Shown here: one piece after another, positions 35,372 through 43,399 of the stretch
Position numbering within the stretch: position 1 is the first letter of the stretch
Layout of the letters: each line of letters opens with the position of its first letter
Assembly (NCBI GenBank): GCA_938005545.1
Contig: CALKXV010000033.1
Span: 19,291 to 83,290, forward strand
Length of the DNA: 64,000 nucleotides
Direction: 5' to 3'
DNA from: an uncultured Paracoccaceae bacterium
GTDB taxonomy: Bacteria > Pseudomonadota > Alphaproteobacteria > Rhodobacterales > Rhodobacteraceae
Notes under the pieces: generated by a model
The model's database searches: none
What the model was told of the DNA's origin: nothing
What the model saw: only the letters and a program-made list of their open reading frames with translations
Translations under genes and position numbers: made by a program

Positions 35372-35497
35372 ATGCTTCCCACTTTGATGAAAAACCCGCC
35401 TCGCCTGAACCCAAATCTGGCAGAACGCCACGCTGAAGCCGCTCGTATGTTACGGAAAACGCGAGTGAAAGTCGGTAAACACGGATTTCCGCTGTGA
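35372..35497 (+). CDS. Small basic peptide (41 residues)
   Basis: The ORF MLPTLMKNPPRLNPNLAERH... has a good ribosome-binding site (AAGGAG, 7 bases from the ATG) and is rich in arginine, lysine and proline. It was too short for the track in this frame. Its stop overlaps the GTG start of the next small ORF (GTGA), which suggests coupled translation. No family recognised. Confidence 0.5.
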   Translation: MLPTLMKNPPRLNPNLAERHAEAARMLRKTRVKVGKHGFPL

Positions 35498-35604
35498 CCC
35501 GCATCATCCGCAAGACCCGCGGTCAAGCGCCATTCAAAGCGTTGCGCCGCGCGGTCACCCTGCCCCGCATCACGCCTGAAAAAGGCAAATCCTGGATCAT
35601 CTGA
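35494..35604 (+). CDS. Small basic peptide (36 residues)
   Basis: The ORF starts GTG 35494, overlapping the previous stop, and reads MTRIIRKTRGQAPFKALRRA..., very basic and ending in SWII. Like its neighbours it has no cysteine and no signal peptide. The MTR- start recalls the small ORF at 34410, but no longer similarity is evident. Function unknown. Confidence 0.4.
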   Translation: MTRIIRKTRGQAPFKALRRAVTLPRITPEKGKSWII

Positions 35605-35620
35605 CGAAAGTGCCGAACCG

Positions 35621-35761
35621 ATGAAAGACACCAACCCAACTCCGCAATCCCTTCAGGATCAGTCGTTGAGCATGCACGATCCCCGCATCGTCAGGGCCAA
35701 CATCCAACCTTCAAAGCGCCGTCCATTCAACAACGTGGCCGTTGCACCAAGCTCAAGCTAA
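35621..35761 (+). CDS. Small peptide (46 residues)
   Basis: The ORF MKDTNPTPQSLQDQSLSMHD... ends in a serine tail, 12 bases before the flavoprotein gene start. The stop overlaps the next gene's AAGGA ribosome-binding site. Composition is polar with a basic middle (PSKRRPF). Whether it is translated cannot be decided from sequence. The conserved spacing in the run of small ORFs makes it worth listing. Confidence 0.4.
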   Translation: MKDTNPTPQSLQDQSLSMHDPRIVRANIQPSKRRPFNNVAVAPSSS

Positions 35762-35773
35762 AGGAACAGACCC

Positions 35774-37036
35774 GTGCTGGAACGAATTGACACCATAGTG
35801 ATCGGAGCCGGACAGGCAGGCCTTTCGGCAAGCGCCTGTCTGACCGATGCCGGGATCGATCACGTTGTCTTGGAACGGGGCGCGGTGGCCGAACGTTGGA
35901 GAAATGAACGTTGGGCGTCGCTGAAACTTTTGACCCCGAACTGGATGACGCGACTGCCCGGTCATGTCTATGACGGCAACGACCCCGATGGGTACATGCA
36001 CAAGGACGAAGTCACGTCCTTTCTATCGCAATATGCGCAACGGATCGCGGCACCAATTCGGTCGCAGGCTCCGGTTCATTCTGTCGTTCAGGACGGCGTG
36101 GGCTTCCGGGTTGACAGCGAGGCTGGCACTTTCCGCGCACGCTGTGTAATCGTGGCGACAGGTGCCTGCGATCAAGCTGCGATCCCAAGTTGGGCCAGCC
36201 GCCTTTCGCCACGTTTCCAGCAAATCACAACGCGCGACTATATACACGCCGGGATACACGCCGGGCAAGTCGCACCGGGCGGTGTGCTGGTGGTCGGCGC
36301 ATCTGCGACCGGTGTGCAACTGGCCGAAGAATTGCGCCACGCCGGTCACGATGTGACGATTGCGGCTGGACGACACATGCCGCTGCCCCGCACCTATCGC
36401 GGTCGCGATATCATGAACTGGCTGGATGAAATGGGGACATTGAGTGAGCCCCGAAATCACGGTGTTTCAAACGTACGCACCTTGCATCACCCGTCTCTGC
36501 AATTGATTGGAAGCCTGCCGCGTCGCGATATCTCGCTTGATAGCCTTGCGCGCATGGACGTTCGTCCTGTTTCGCGTGTACTTGGGGCCGAAGGGGGCAA
36601 GTTGCTTTTGTCCGGCGATCTGAAATCCCAGATCGAAATGGCAGCGGAACGGCGTAATGCCCTTTTAAGTCAGATCGATTCCCATATTGAAAGCAATCAC
36701 CTGATGGCGCCCGCCCATCGCGCAGTACCGACTTCGCATTTAGTGGCCAATCGTCACGAAACGCTGGATCTGGACCGCGCAGGCATTCGCACAATTGTCT
36801 GGGCCACTGGATTTCGCCGAGATTACTCATGGTTGAACGTTCCTGTCCTGAACGCCCATGGCGAAATCCGCGAAACCGGCGGCGTGACGACGATCCCCGG
36901 TCTTTATGCGCTTGGCCTGCCGTTTATGCGGCGGCGCAACTCGGCCTTTATTGACGGTGTCGGACAAGACGCCCGTGAGATCACACAACATCTGGCCGCC
37001 TATATCGGCGCGCCACAACTTTCCAAAGCCGCGTGA
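35774..37036 (+). CDS. Flavin-containing monooxygenase-like NAD(P)/FAD oxidoreductase
   Basis: A 420-residue flavoprotein with FAD motif VIGAGQAGLSASACL near residue 9, a second Rossmann motif VLVVGASATGVQLAEEL near residue 173 for NAD(P)H, and the ATGFRRDYSWL block near residue 340. This is the layout of CzcO-like flavin monooxygenases, which oxygenate soft nucleophiles or ketones. GTG 35774 follows AAGGA. It lies between small-peptide ORFs and a second flavoprotein, so a shared oxidative pathway is likely, but the substrate is unknown. Confidence 0.85.
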   Translation: MLERIDTIVIGAGQAGLSASACLTDAGIDHVVLERGAVAERWRNERWASLKLLTPNWMTRLPGHVYDGNDPDGYMHKDEVTSFLSQYAQRIAAPIRSQAPVHSVVQDGVGFRVDSEAGTFRARCVIVATGACDQAAIPSWASRLSPRFQQITTRDYIHAGIHAGQVAPGGVLVVGASATGVQLAEELRHAGHDVTIAAGRHMPLPRTYRGRDIMNWLDEMGTLSEPRNHGVSNVRTLHHPSLQLIGSLPRRDISLDSLARMDVRPVSRVLGAEGGKLLLSGDLKSQIEMAAERRNALLSQIDSHIESNHLMAPAHRAVPTSHLVANRHETLDLDRAGIRTIVWATGFRRDYSWLNVPVLNAHGEIRETGGVTTIPGLYALGLPFMRRRNSAFIDGVGQDAREITQHLAAYIGAPQLSKAA

Positions 37037-37049
37037 AAGGAGCCCGGTT

Positions 37050-38207
37050 ATGACACTGCACCATTATGACGCCATCGTAGTTGGAGCCCGTTGCGCGGGC
37101 GCTGCTACCGCCATGCTGATGGCCAAGAAAGGTATGCGCGTTCTGCTTGTTGAACGCGGCGCGCCCGGTACCGACACGCTTTCATCCCACAACCTGACAC
37201 GGGGCGCAGTTAAACAACTGGCCCGTTGGGGCTTGGCAGATCGGGTGATGGATCAGGGTACACCTCGCATCAACCAGACGGTTTTTCAATTTGGCGAAAC
37301 CGTCTTGCCGCTGGACTTGAGACCGGTTGACGGAACGCCCGGATTGTTGGGTACGCGCCGTATGATCTTGGACACCACGCTTGTTGACGCCGCTTACGAA
37401 GCGGGTGTCGATGTTCGGTTTCACACCAGCTTTTGCGATGTGATCCGCGAAAAATGCGGCCGTGTTGTGGGCGTTACTCTGACAAACGATTCCGGGATCG
37501 ATCTGGCCGTTACCGCCCCTCTGGTGATCGGTGCCGATGGAATACGTTCGACCGTGGCGCGCCGCGTCGATGCCACCACCCGAAAGGAGGCGACCCATGC
37601 GCTTGGCCATATCTATAGCTACTACCGTGGTTTGCCGTTGACCGAGAACCACGTTTTCTTTGCGCCCGGTGTTTCGGTCGCTTCAACCCCCACCAATGAC
37701 GATATGGATGTTGTCATCGCTACGATTGCGCCCGGTACGCTCAAAGAGATGAAGCGTAACAAGGGCGACGAAGACGTGTTGAAGGCACTCGCCAAGATGG
37801 CCAATCCCGAATTCGCCGACCTGCTTGAGCGGGCTGAACGGACGGAACCCATAAAAGTCTTTGCAGGCACCAAGGGTTTTGTGCGCGATTGCGCCGGCCC
37901 GGGTTGGGCCTTGGTTGGAGACGCTGGATACTTCCGTGATCCGGTGACGGCCCACGGCATCACCGACGCGTTTCGCGATGCTGAACTTTTGGCCAACGCC
38001 GCCGGTCAGGGTGACGCCGCGCTTTGGGAATATCAGAGGAAACGCAACGAAGTTACGGCCGATATTTGGGAGATCACGGATCGCATCGCCGCTTTCGACA
38101 TGAGGCTTGACGACTTGCAATCGTCCTATCACGATTTGGCACGGGCAATGCGCGCCGAACAGGCATGGATGGCGTCAGAGTTCGAACCCGCCGCATTGGC
38201 GGCTTGA
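37050..38207 (+). CDS. FAD-dependent monooxygenase/oxidoreductase (PHBH-like)
   Basis: A 385-residue flavoprotein of the p-hydroxybenzoate-hydroxylase/geranylgeranyl-reductase superfamily. The N-terminal FAD motif is VVGARCAGAATAMLMAKKG, and GPGWALVGDAGYFRDPVTAHGI is the family GD motif that binds the FAD ribityl chain. A class A aromatic hydroxylase or a reductase is possible. AAAGGAGC precedes ATG 37050. The track ORF begins 48 codons earlier, inside the upstream gene, and is not used. Confidence 0.87.
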   Translation: MTLHHYDAIVVGARCAGAATAMLMAKKGMRVLLVERGAPGTDTLSSHNLTRGAVKQLARWGLADRVMDQGTPRINQTVFQFGETVLPLDLRPVDGTPGLLGTRRMILDTTLVDAAYEAGVDVRFHTSFCDVIREKCGRVVGVTLTNDSGIDLAVTAPLVIGADGIRSTVARRVDATTRKEATHALGHIYSYYRGLPLTENHVFFAPGVSVASTPTNDDMDVVIATIAPGTLKEMKRNKGDEDVLKALAKMANPEFADLLERAERTEPIKVFAGTKGFVRDCAGPGWALVGDAGYFRDPVTAHGITDAFRDAELLANAAGQGDAALWEYQRKRNEVTADIWEITDRIAAFDMRLDDLQSSYHDLARAMRAEQAWMASEFEPAALAA

Positions 38208-38238
38208 AAATGCGAGACGTCAGACAGAAACTCGCGCC

Positions 38239-38266
38239 TGGACGGTTGGTTCAAAAGAGCCGTCCA
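38239..38266. repeat. Inverted repeat between flavoprotein and globin genes
   Basis: TGGACGG and CCGTCCA flank a 14-base spacer. No T-run follows, so it could be an operator or a weak terminator for the flavoprotein genes. Confidence 0.4.
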
Positions 38267-38334
38267 ATCTGGATTCGAAGGCAGAAGAATGGCCCTATTT
38301 CGGGTACAAAGGAAGGATTTCGGAAGGTTCAGTA

Positions 38335-38703
38335 ATGACCCAATCAATTTATGAAAAGTATGGTGGCTTCGGAACCGTCAGTCGCATTGTCATGCGCTTG
38401 TATGACCGGGTTTTGGACGATGACGACATTGGGCCGTTCTTCGACGACATTGATATGCCACGCCTTATTGATCACCAGACCAAATTCGTTGCTTCTTTGA
38501 TGGGCGGGCCTGCATCTTTCACCGACGCGCATTTGATTGGCGCGCATCGCGACTTGGACATCAATGATCTGCATTTTGATCGTCTGGTCGCTTTGGTCGG
38601 AGAGACTTTGGAAGAGTTCAACGTCGAGGATGACGACAACAAGGCTGTGCGGGATGCCATTGAAGCGCGCCGCTCTGTTCTGGTGAAAGCGCCCGCCGCA
38701 TGA
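38335..38703 (+). CDS. Truncated haemoglobin (group I-like globin)
   Basis: A 122-residue 2-over-2 globin. IYEKYGGFGTVSRIVMRLYDRVLDDDDIGPFF is the family's N-terminal pattern, HQTKFVASLMGG holds the distal/E-helix region, and LIGAHRDLDINDLHFDRLV contains the probable proximal haem histidine. GGAAGG precedes the ATG at 38335. The gene overlaps the downstream cyclase-like gene by 4 bases, so the products probably work together, with the globin as an O2, NO or redox sensing partner. The upstream part of the track ORF overlaps the flavoprotein gene and is not coding. Confidence 0.87.
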   Translation: MTQSIYEKYGGFGTVSRIVMRLYDRVLDDDDIGPFFDDIDMPRLIDHQTKFVASLMGGPASFTDAHLIGAHRDLDINDLHFDRLVALVGETLEEFNVEDDDNKAVRDAIEARRSVLVKAPAA

Positions 38704-39671
38704 TCGAAGCCATCAATGAACAACTGTTGCGCGCCATCGGCGTTGGCGTTGCGCTGGTCGATATTAAATCGGGTGCGCTTCGGTTTTCCAATGACACATT
38801 CACTGAATGGTTCGGCCAACCGGCGGATCCGTCGAACCCGATCGAACTTGGATCGCTCGATTTGCGCGCGGCTCTTGATCGGATCGGATCGGGCGAGCGC
38901 CATACGGATGAGGTGACGTTCAAGATCGGACGCCGCACCATGACGGTGGCCATCGAATTCAACAATGCGCTGGAAGAAGAAGATTTGGCCGTGCTTGTCT
39001 GCCAGAACATCAGCCGCATCAAAGAACTTGAATCGATGATCGATTCCTATGCCATGATGGTCGAACGCAACACGCACGAGATCCGGCGCGAGAAGGAACA
39101 GGTCGAAAAACTGCTGTTGAATATGATGCCGCGCACGGCCTACGAAGAGTACAAATCTTTCGGCGCGGTCGAACCACGGCTGTTTGAAGGCGTTTCGGTA
39201 ATGTCGGTCGATTTCGAAGGCTTTGCCGACATGCTCGGCGCAAACGCACCTTCTGTTGTCGTGTCGGAGCTGAACGACATCTTCACCGCTTTTGATCGGA
39301 TCGGCGAACAATTCGGCTGCGAACGGATCAGAACAATGGGAGATACATATTTCGCCATCACCGGTGTGCCTGATCCCGTACGCGATCACGCTGGCGCAAT
39401 GGCCGGGGCGGCCACAAGGTTTCTAAAGTACATCGAGCGGCGGAACGAAAGCCATCAGTTAAGCTGGAGGGTTCGCATCGGTCTGGCCAGTGGCCCTGTC
39501 ATTGGTTCGGTCGTCGGTGTTCAAAAATACGTCTACGACGTCTTTGGCCCGGCTGTGTCTAAGGCCTCGAACATGAGGATTGAAGCCGACCCGATGTCAA
39601 TCAAGACGGATGCGTCGATCTCGGATCTTTTGGATGGCGGTGCCGATCTCGCCAGCACCGGTGAGGCTTGA
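38700..39671 (+). CDS. PAS and class III nucleotidyl cyclase-like protein, catalytic residues altered
   Basis: A 323-residue cytosolic protein. Residues 1-105 look like a PAS/HNOBA-type sensor. Residues 105-165 form the coiled-coil and LLLNMMP linker seen in soluble guanylate cyclases. Residues 165-320 are a class III cyclase domain. Metal-binding aspartates are present (D171 in SVDFEGF, D215 in RTMGDTYF). The adenine-selecting lysine position is R211, and the transition-state Asn and Arg of the VNxASR motif are S287 and N291 (VSKASNM). Catalysis may therefore be lost or changed, and it may act as a signalling partner. It overlaps the globin gene. Confidence 0.85.
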   Translation: MIEAINEQLLRAIGVGVALVDIKSGALRFSNDTFTEWFGQPADPSNPIELGSLDLRAALDRIGSGERHTDEVTFKIGRRTMTVAIEFNNALEEEDLAVLVCQNISRIKELESMIDSYAMMVERNTHEIRREKEQVEKLLLNMMPRTAYEEYKSFGAVEPRLFEGVSVMSVDFEGFADMLGANAPSVVVSELNDIFTAFDRIGEQFGCERIRTMGDTYFAITGVPDPVRDHAGAMAGAATRFLKYIERRNESHQLSWRVRIGLASGPVIGSVVGVQKYVYDVFGPAVSKASNMRIEADPMSIKTDASISDLLDGGADLASTGEA

Positions 39672-39675
39672 TCCT

Positions 39676-41103
39676 ATGTCGAGCGCCTTGACTTTCGAAG
39701 AGGCGCTTTCGCTGACGTCGGAACCTTTGGCAGTGTTTGATTCCGATGCCAACCTACGCTTGGTCAATCCCGCATTCCGCAACGCCTTGCGTCAGTTTGA
39801 AGGCGTTCTAAGCCCCAGCACACCGTGGTCTGTCATTTTGTCCGAGGCCGTACGCCGCGAACATCTGACTGAGATCGATGCATCGAACCTGCGCATGATC
39901 GAGGAACGTTTACTGGATCGCCCGGATAACCAACCCGAAGTCATGGTACAATTGGCAGATGGCCGACCTGCACGCGCGACCCTGACGCGCACAACTGGCG
40001 ATGGATTTGCTTTGGCATTTCGCCCACAAATCGGCAAAGAAACGCCAGATGAATCCGAACTTGAAGAGATTATGTCGATAGTTCTTCAAGCTTGCCCTAC
40101 GTGCCTGACGATGTCGCGAATTGGCGACGGTCAAATCTTATATCGTTCGCCCGCTGCGCGAGAATTGTTGGGCAAAGGGTTCAACAGCTTGGCGCATTTT
40201 GCGGATCGGACGGAACGCGGAGATTTTCTTGCCGATCTTTTGCCAACCACTAGGGTCGATGGAATGCGCATCACAGCAAGTGGCGCAGACGGACGCGAAT
40301 TTCCCGCTGCCATTTCCGCCCGCCTGATCGAATATCGTGGTGAAGACGTGATCGTCGCCAGCATCGACGACCTGACCGACAGACTGGCTGCCGAAGCGGA
40401 AATCGAGCGGCAGGAAAAACAGCTTTTCCAACTGGAAAAAATGTCAGCATTGGGTGAAGTCTTGTCTGGTATTGCCCACGAACTGAATAACCCGCTTTCA
40501 GTTGTTGTCGGGAACGCACATCTCCTGCTCGAGGAAGACATCTCGGACGATCTTCGCACGAGGATCGAAAAGATGACGGGTGCGGCAGAGCGATGCGTCC
40601 GAATTGTGCGTGCGTTTTTGTCCATGGCGCGGAACCGGCCGCTTGACCCTGAAAGCTGCGCGGTTGAAAAGATCATCCAGACGGCGACAGACGCTTTTTC
40701 ATCCAGCGATGTATCGACGGGAATCGAGGTTTCCGTCAATGTTCCAAGTGATCTACCGGACGTGTCTGTTGACGAAGTCCAGATCGTACAAGTGCTGGTC
40801 AATATTCTAACCAACGCCGCGCAAGCCATGGCTGCTTCAAAGATCGACGGACAGATCGCGATCAAGGCCTTTCGGAATAACGCCAATCTTCGGATAGAGT
40901 TGAGCGACAATGGCCCCGGTGTTCCGCCAGCGATCGTTGATTACATTTTCGACCCGTTGTTCACCACCAAAGATGTGGGCGACGGGACAGGCCTTGGCCT
41001 TGCCCTGTGCCACCGGATCGTGGTCGCGCATGGCGGTTTGTTGGAATTGGTTGACCAGCCAAATGCCGGGGCAACCTTCGCTATCGAACTTCCCTTTTCC
41101 TGA
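39676..41103 (+). CDS. PAS histidine kinase without a cognate regulator nearby
   Basis: A 475-residue cytosolic kinase: two PAS-like regions (about 10-115 and 130-235), HisKA with H268 in GIAHELNNPLSVVVG, and a HATPase domain with SDNGPGVPP and GTGLGLALC. It has no receiver domain and no response regulator gene beside it. Over the last PAS, HisKA and ATPase domains it is clearly paralogous to the hybrid kinase at 27.4-29.6 kb. The ATG at 39676 is 4 bases after the cyclase stop. The earlier track start lies within the cyclase gene. Confidence 0.9.
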   Translation: MSSALTFEEALSLTSEPLAVFDSDANLRLVNPAFRNALRQFEGVLSPSTPWSVILSEAVRREHLTEIDASNLRMIEERLLDRPDNQPEVMVQLADGRPARATLTRTTGDGFALAFRPQIGKETPDESELEEIMSIVLQACPTCLTMSRIGDGQILYRSPAARELLGKGFNSLAHFADRTERGDFLADLLPTTRVDGMRITASGADGREFPAAISARLIEYRGEDVIVASIDDLTDRLAAEAEIERQEKQLFQLEKMSALGEVLSGIAHELNNPLSVVVGNAHLLLEEDISDDLRTRIEKMTGAAERCVRIVRAFLSMARNRPLDPESCAVEKIIQTATDAFSSSDVSTGIEVSVNVPSDLPDVSVDEVQIVQVLVNILTNAAQAMAASKIDGQIAIKAFRNNANLRIELSDNGPGVPPAIVDYIFDPLFTTKDVGDGTGLGLALCHRIVVAHGGLLELVDQPNAGATFAIELPFS

Positions 41104-41555
41104 GACGTCGGGTCGCAGTCAAAGCTTTACGAAATGGAACGACCAGGTTTGAACCGCGTCGGGATTGGCAGCGACTGATTTGTCTTTGCTTCGCTGCCAT
41201 GTCTTATCTTTCCAGAGCCGCGAATCAATTGGCCTCGGCCAATCGCTAAGAATATTTGATCAACAAAAGTCGTGAGCCGCAGTCTGAATCCTGTGCCTGT
41301 TGATCTTGGGCAGGCTCACGTTGATGAATGGCTTGATCAAATACATCCGGAACGAACCCGGCAGCAGCGACAACGCGCACCGTCGCCTATGGACCGCGGG
41401 TACAGATGGGTTGAATTGTCATTTCACGACGATGTACCTTAACAGGTAAAATGTTACATCCAAATCACAAGCCCATGAAACAAATTGATTTGTCATGCCC
41501 GTGTCTCGGATTTATAACTTAGAAAACAACACTGCATCTGATAAGGAGCCGAAGG
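41104..41555. other. Intergenic region before msrB-like gene
   Basis: About 450 bases without a supported gene. The only structure seen is a short palindrome ATTGGCC-TC-GGCCAAT (41228-41243). The last 100 bases are AT-rich and probably hold the promoter of the methionine sulfoxide reductase gene. Confidence 0.5.
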
Positions 41556-42200
41556 ATGAAACGTAAGTTTGGAAGTCCAATTGCCTTATCCTCTACTGAA
41601 AGTGACGAACCGATGACCAGTCGCACCCTGACACGCCGAACTCTTCTGACGTCAACCGCGCTTCTTGCCACTAGCCTTGGCCTGGCTTCGCGTCCATCAA
41701 ACGCAGAGTCCACGACCGAAGCGTCGATGATCGATACAAGCGAACCTGAATTCGCCATCTACATCCCCGAGGAGTCGGACTTCCCCTACGAAGTAGTGCG
41801 CACCAGGGAAGAATGGCGAGAGTATCTCGATAACGACGAACACTCCTACAACATCATGCGCCTAGCCAGGACCGAGAAACCAAAGTCCACTGAACTCTGG
41901 AAAGAGGCCCATGACGGCGACTACCACTGTCGCGGCTGCGACCTGCCACTTTACGAAGGCCGTTGGTTCCAACCGCTCGATAAGGGTTGGGTGTTCTTCC
42001 ACCATGCGAAACCCAACAGCGTGTTGTTCGCGCTCGACGGGCCGGTCCCGCAATATGGCCAGTCGGGTATGGCACTAGACGAGAAAAACGCAATTGCCGA
42101 GGTTCATTGTCGCCGATGCGGATCGCATGTCGGACATCACCTGAAGGTCTCGGGCATGTTTTTACATTGCATCAACGGCACGGCGCTGAACCTGGCTTGA
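41556..42200 (+). CDS. msrB: Tat-exported peptide-methionine (R)-S-oxide reductase
   Basis: A 214-residue MsrB-family protein with an N-terminal twin-arginine signal (SRTLTRRTLLTSTALLATSL, cleavage after SNA), so it acts in the periplasm. The catalytic domain has both zinc CxxC pairs (YHCRGC and VHCRRC) and the C-terminal nucleophile in LHCINGTAL, where most MsrB enzymes have RYCVNS-like sequence. It would reduce methionine-R-sulfoxide in oxidised envelope proteins. The ATG at 41556 follows AAGGAG. A second ATG at 41613 is closer to the Tat motif. Confidence 0.83.
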   Translation: MKRKFGSPIALSSTESDEPMTSRTLTRRTLLTSTALLATSLGLASRPSNAESTTEASMIDTSEPEFAIYIPEESDFPYEVVRTREEWREYLDNDEHSYNIMRLARTEKPKSTELWKEAHDGDYHCRGCDLPLYEGRWFQPLDKGWVFFHHAKPNSVLFALDGPVPQYGQSGMALDEKNAIAEVHCRRCGSHVGHHLKVSGMFLHCINGTALNLA

Positions 42201-42561
42201 TCGCCAGTCTGTCAGACAAAATTTTTGCGCCGGATCAAAGTGCCTTTTCAGACAATTCAGTTTGGAAAGGTTTTTTGACGTCATAAGCGGCGAGCCATCA
42301 TCGTCGCCAAACAGCCCTTTGTCGTATATGAGGCAATCAAGGGACGGACGGTAGGAAACATTGTCCGTCCTGTCGGACGTCTACTGCGAGTACTGAAAAC
42401 TCAACAGCACGCTGATGAGGCGCGACCGACAAAACAGACTTTGATCACCCCGCAAGAAATACGATAGAGCAGTCACATCGCGATCAAAAAACAACCGGAT
42501 AGACGCTCGTCATATGATGTGGCACCGTTTCTAAGTTTGGCCCGGAACGAGAAAGTAGCCG
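42201..42561. other. Intergenic region with an 8-bp inverted repeat
   Basis: About 360 bases with no supported gene. GGACGGAC and GTCCGTCC (42342-42370) form a perfect inverted repeat around 13 bases, without a T-run. Nothing else was recognised. Confidence 0.45.
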
Positions 42562-43170
42562 ATGATGGAATCTGCCTCAAAGCCAGAATTAAGCGAACCA
42601 GAGTTCACCTTCCCAGCTGATGAAGGCGAGTTAGTCGCCCGCGAGTATGCCAAAGCTTCGAACATACTCGAATATGGCTCGGGCGGCTCAACAGTTCTGG
42701 CAGCTAGATCAACAAACGCACGTATTTTAAGTATAGAAAGCGACAGAGTCTGGGCAAATAACTTAACAAACTTTCTTGAACAAGAAAGGATCGGGACGGA
42801 TCGTGTCGTTGTCCACTGGGCCAATATCGGTCCAACAGGGAAATGGGGATATCCCAAAGATCAGAGCCGTTGGCGTAAGTATCCATCTTATGCTCTATAC
42901 CCTTGGGAAAAATGTGAATTCTCACCGGATGTTGTTTTAATCGACGGCCGATTTCGATTGGCTTGCCTTGCAGCGACGGTAATGTTCGCAGCCAAACCAA
43001 CAACAATTCTGTTTGACGATTACTACCAGCGAAACGTGTACCAGACTGCTGAAAAAGTCATTCGTCCTGTTCAGTCCGTCGGGCGCATGGCGAAATTTGA
43101 AATTGAACCTCTCAAACAAGACGCACAAGAGTTTGCAACCATGGTCCGTTGGTTCTTTTTAATGAAATGA
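42562..43170 (+). CDS. Class I SAM-methyltransferase-like protein
   Basis: A 202-residue protein with a Rossmann-like motif I (ILEYGSGGSTVLAA), acidic motif II (ILSIESDRVW) and a later DVVLIDGRFRLACLAA strand typical of small methyltransferase-fold proteins. The glycine-rich loop and the acidic residue for ribose binding are in place, but the substrate is unknown and it might not be catalytic. Surrounding bases are AT-richer than the core genome. Alternative starts are adjacent (two ATG codons). Confidence 0.65.
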   Translation: MMESASKPELSEPEFTFPADEGELVAREYAKASNILEYGSGGSTVLAARSTNARILSIESDRVWANNLTNFLEQERIGTDRVVVHWANIGPTGKWGYPKDQSRWRKYPSYALYPWEKCEFSPDVVLIDGRFRLACLAATVMFAAKPTTILFDDYYQRNVYQTAEKVIRPVQSVGRMAKFEIEPLKQDAQEFATMVRWFFLMK

Positions 43171-43399
43171 TCGCCTTCATCTTCCCTGGCAATCCGGACT
43201 GATCCTCAGAAGCAACTTTGTATTAGTGTTGAGTACTTCGCTAAACAAAGTGAAAAGCACTGCTTTCGGATTACATTTGCCGCAAAATACAGAGCTGAAG
43301 GACCAAACCAGGCTCTCTCCAGGCCTGACTGGGCAGACATACTGAGATTAACTTACGATATTTTTTTGAGTAATTTGCCCAAGGTACATTGTGAAAAAC

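Noticed and set aside
41281-41380. TTGATC-containing sequences as FNR-type sites before msrB
   Set aside because: The half-sites are not paired as TTGAT-N4-ATCAA.
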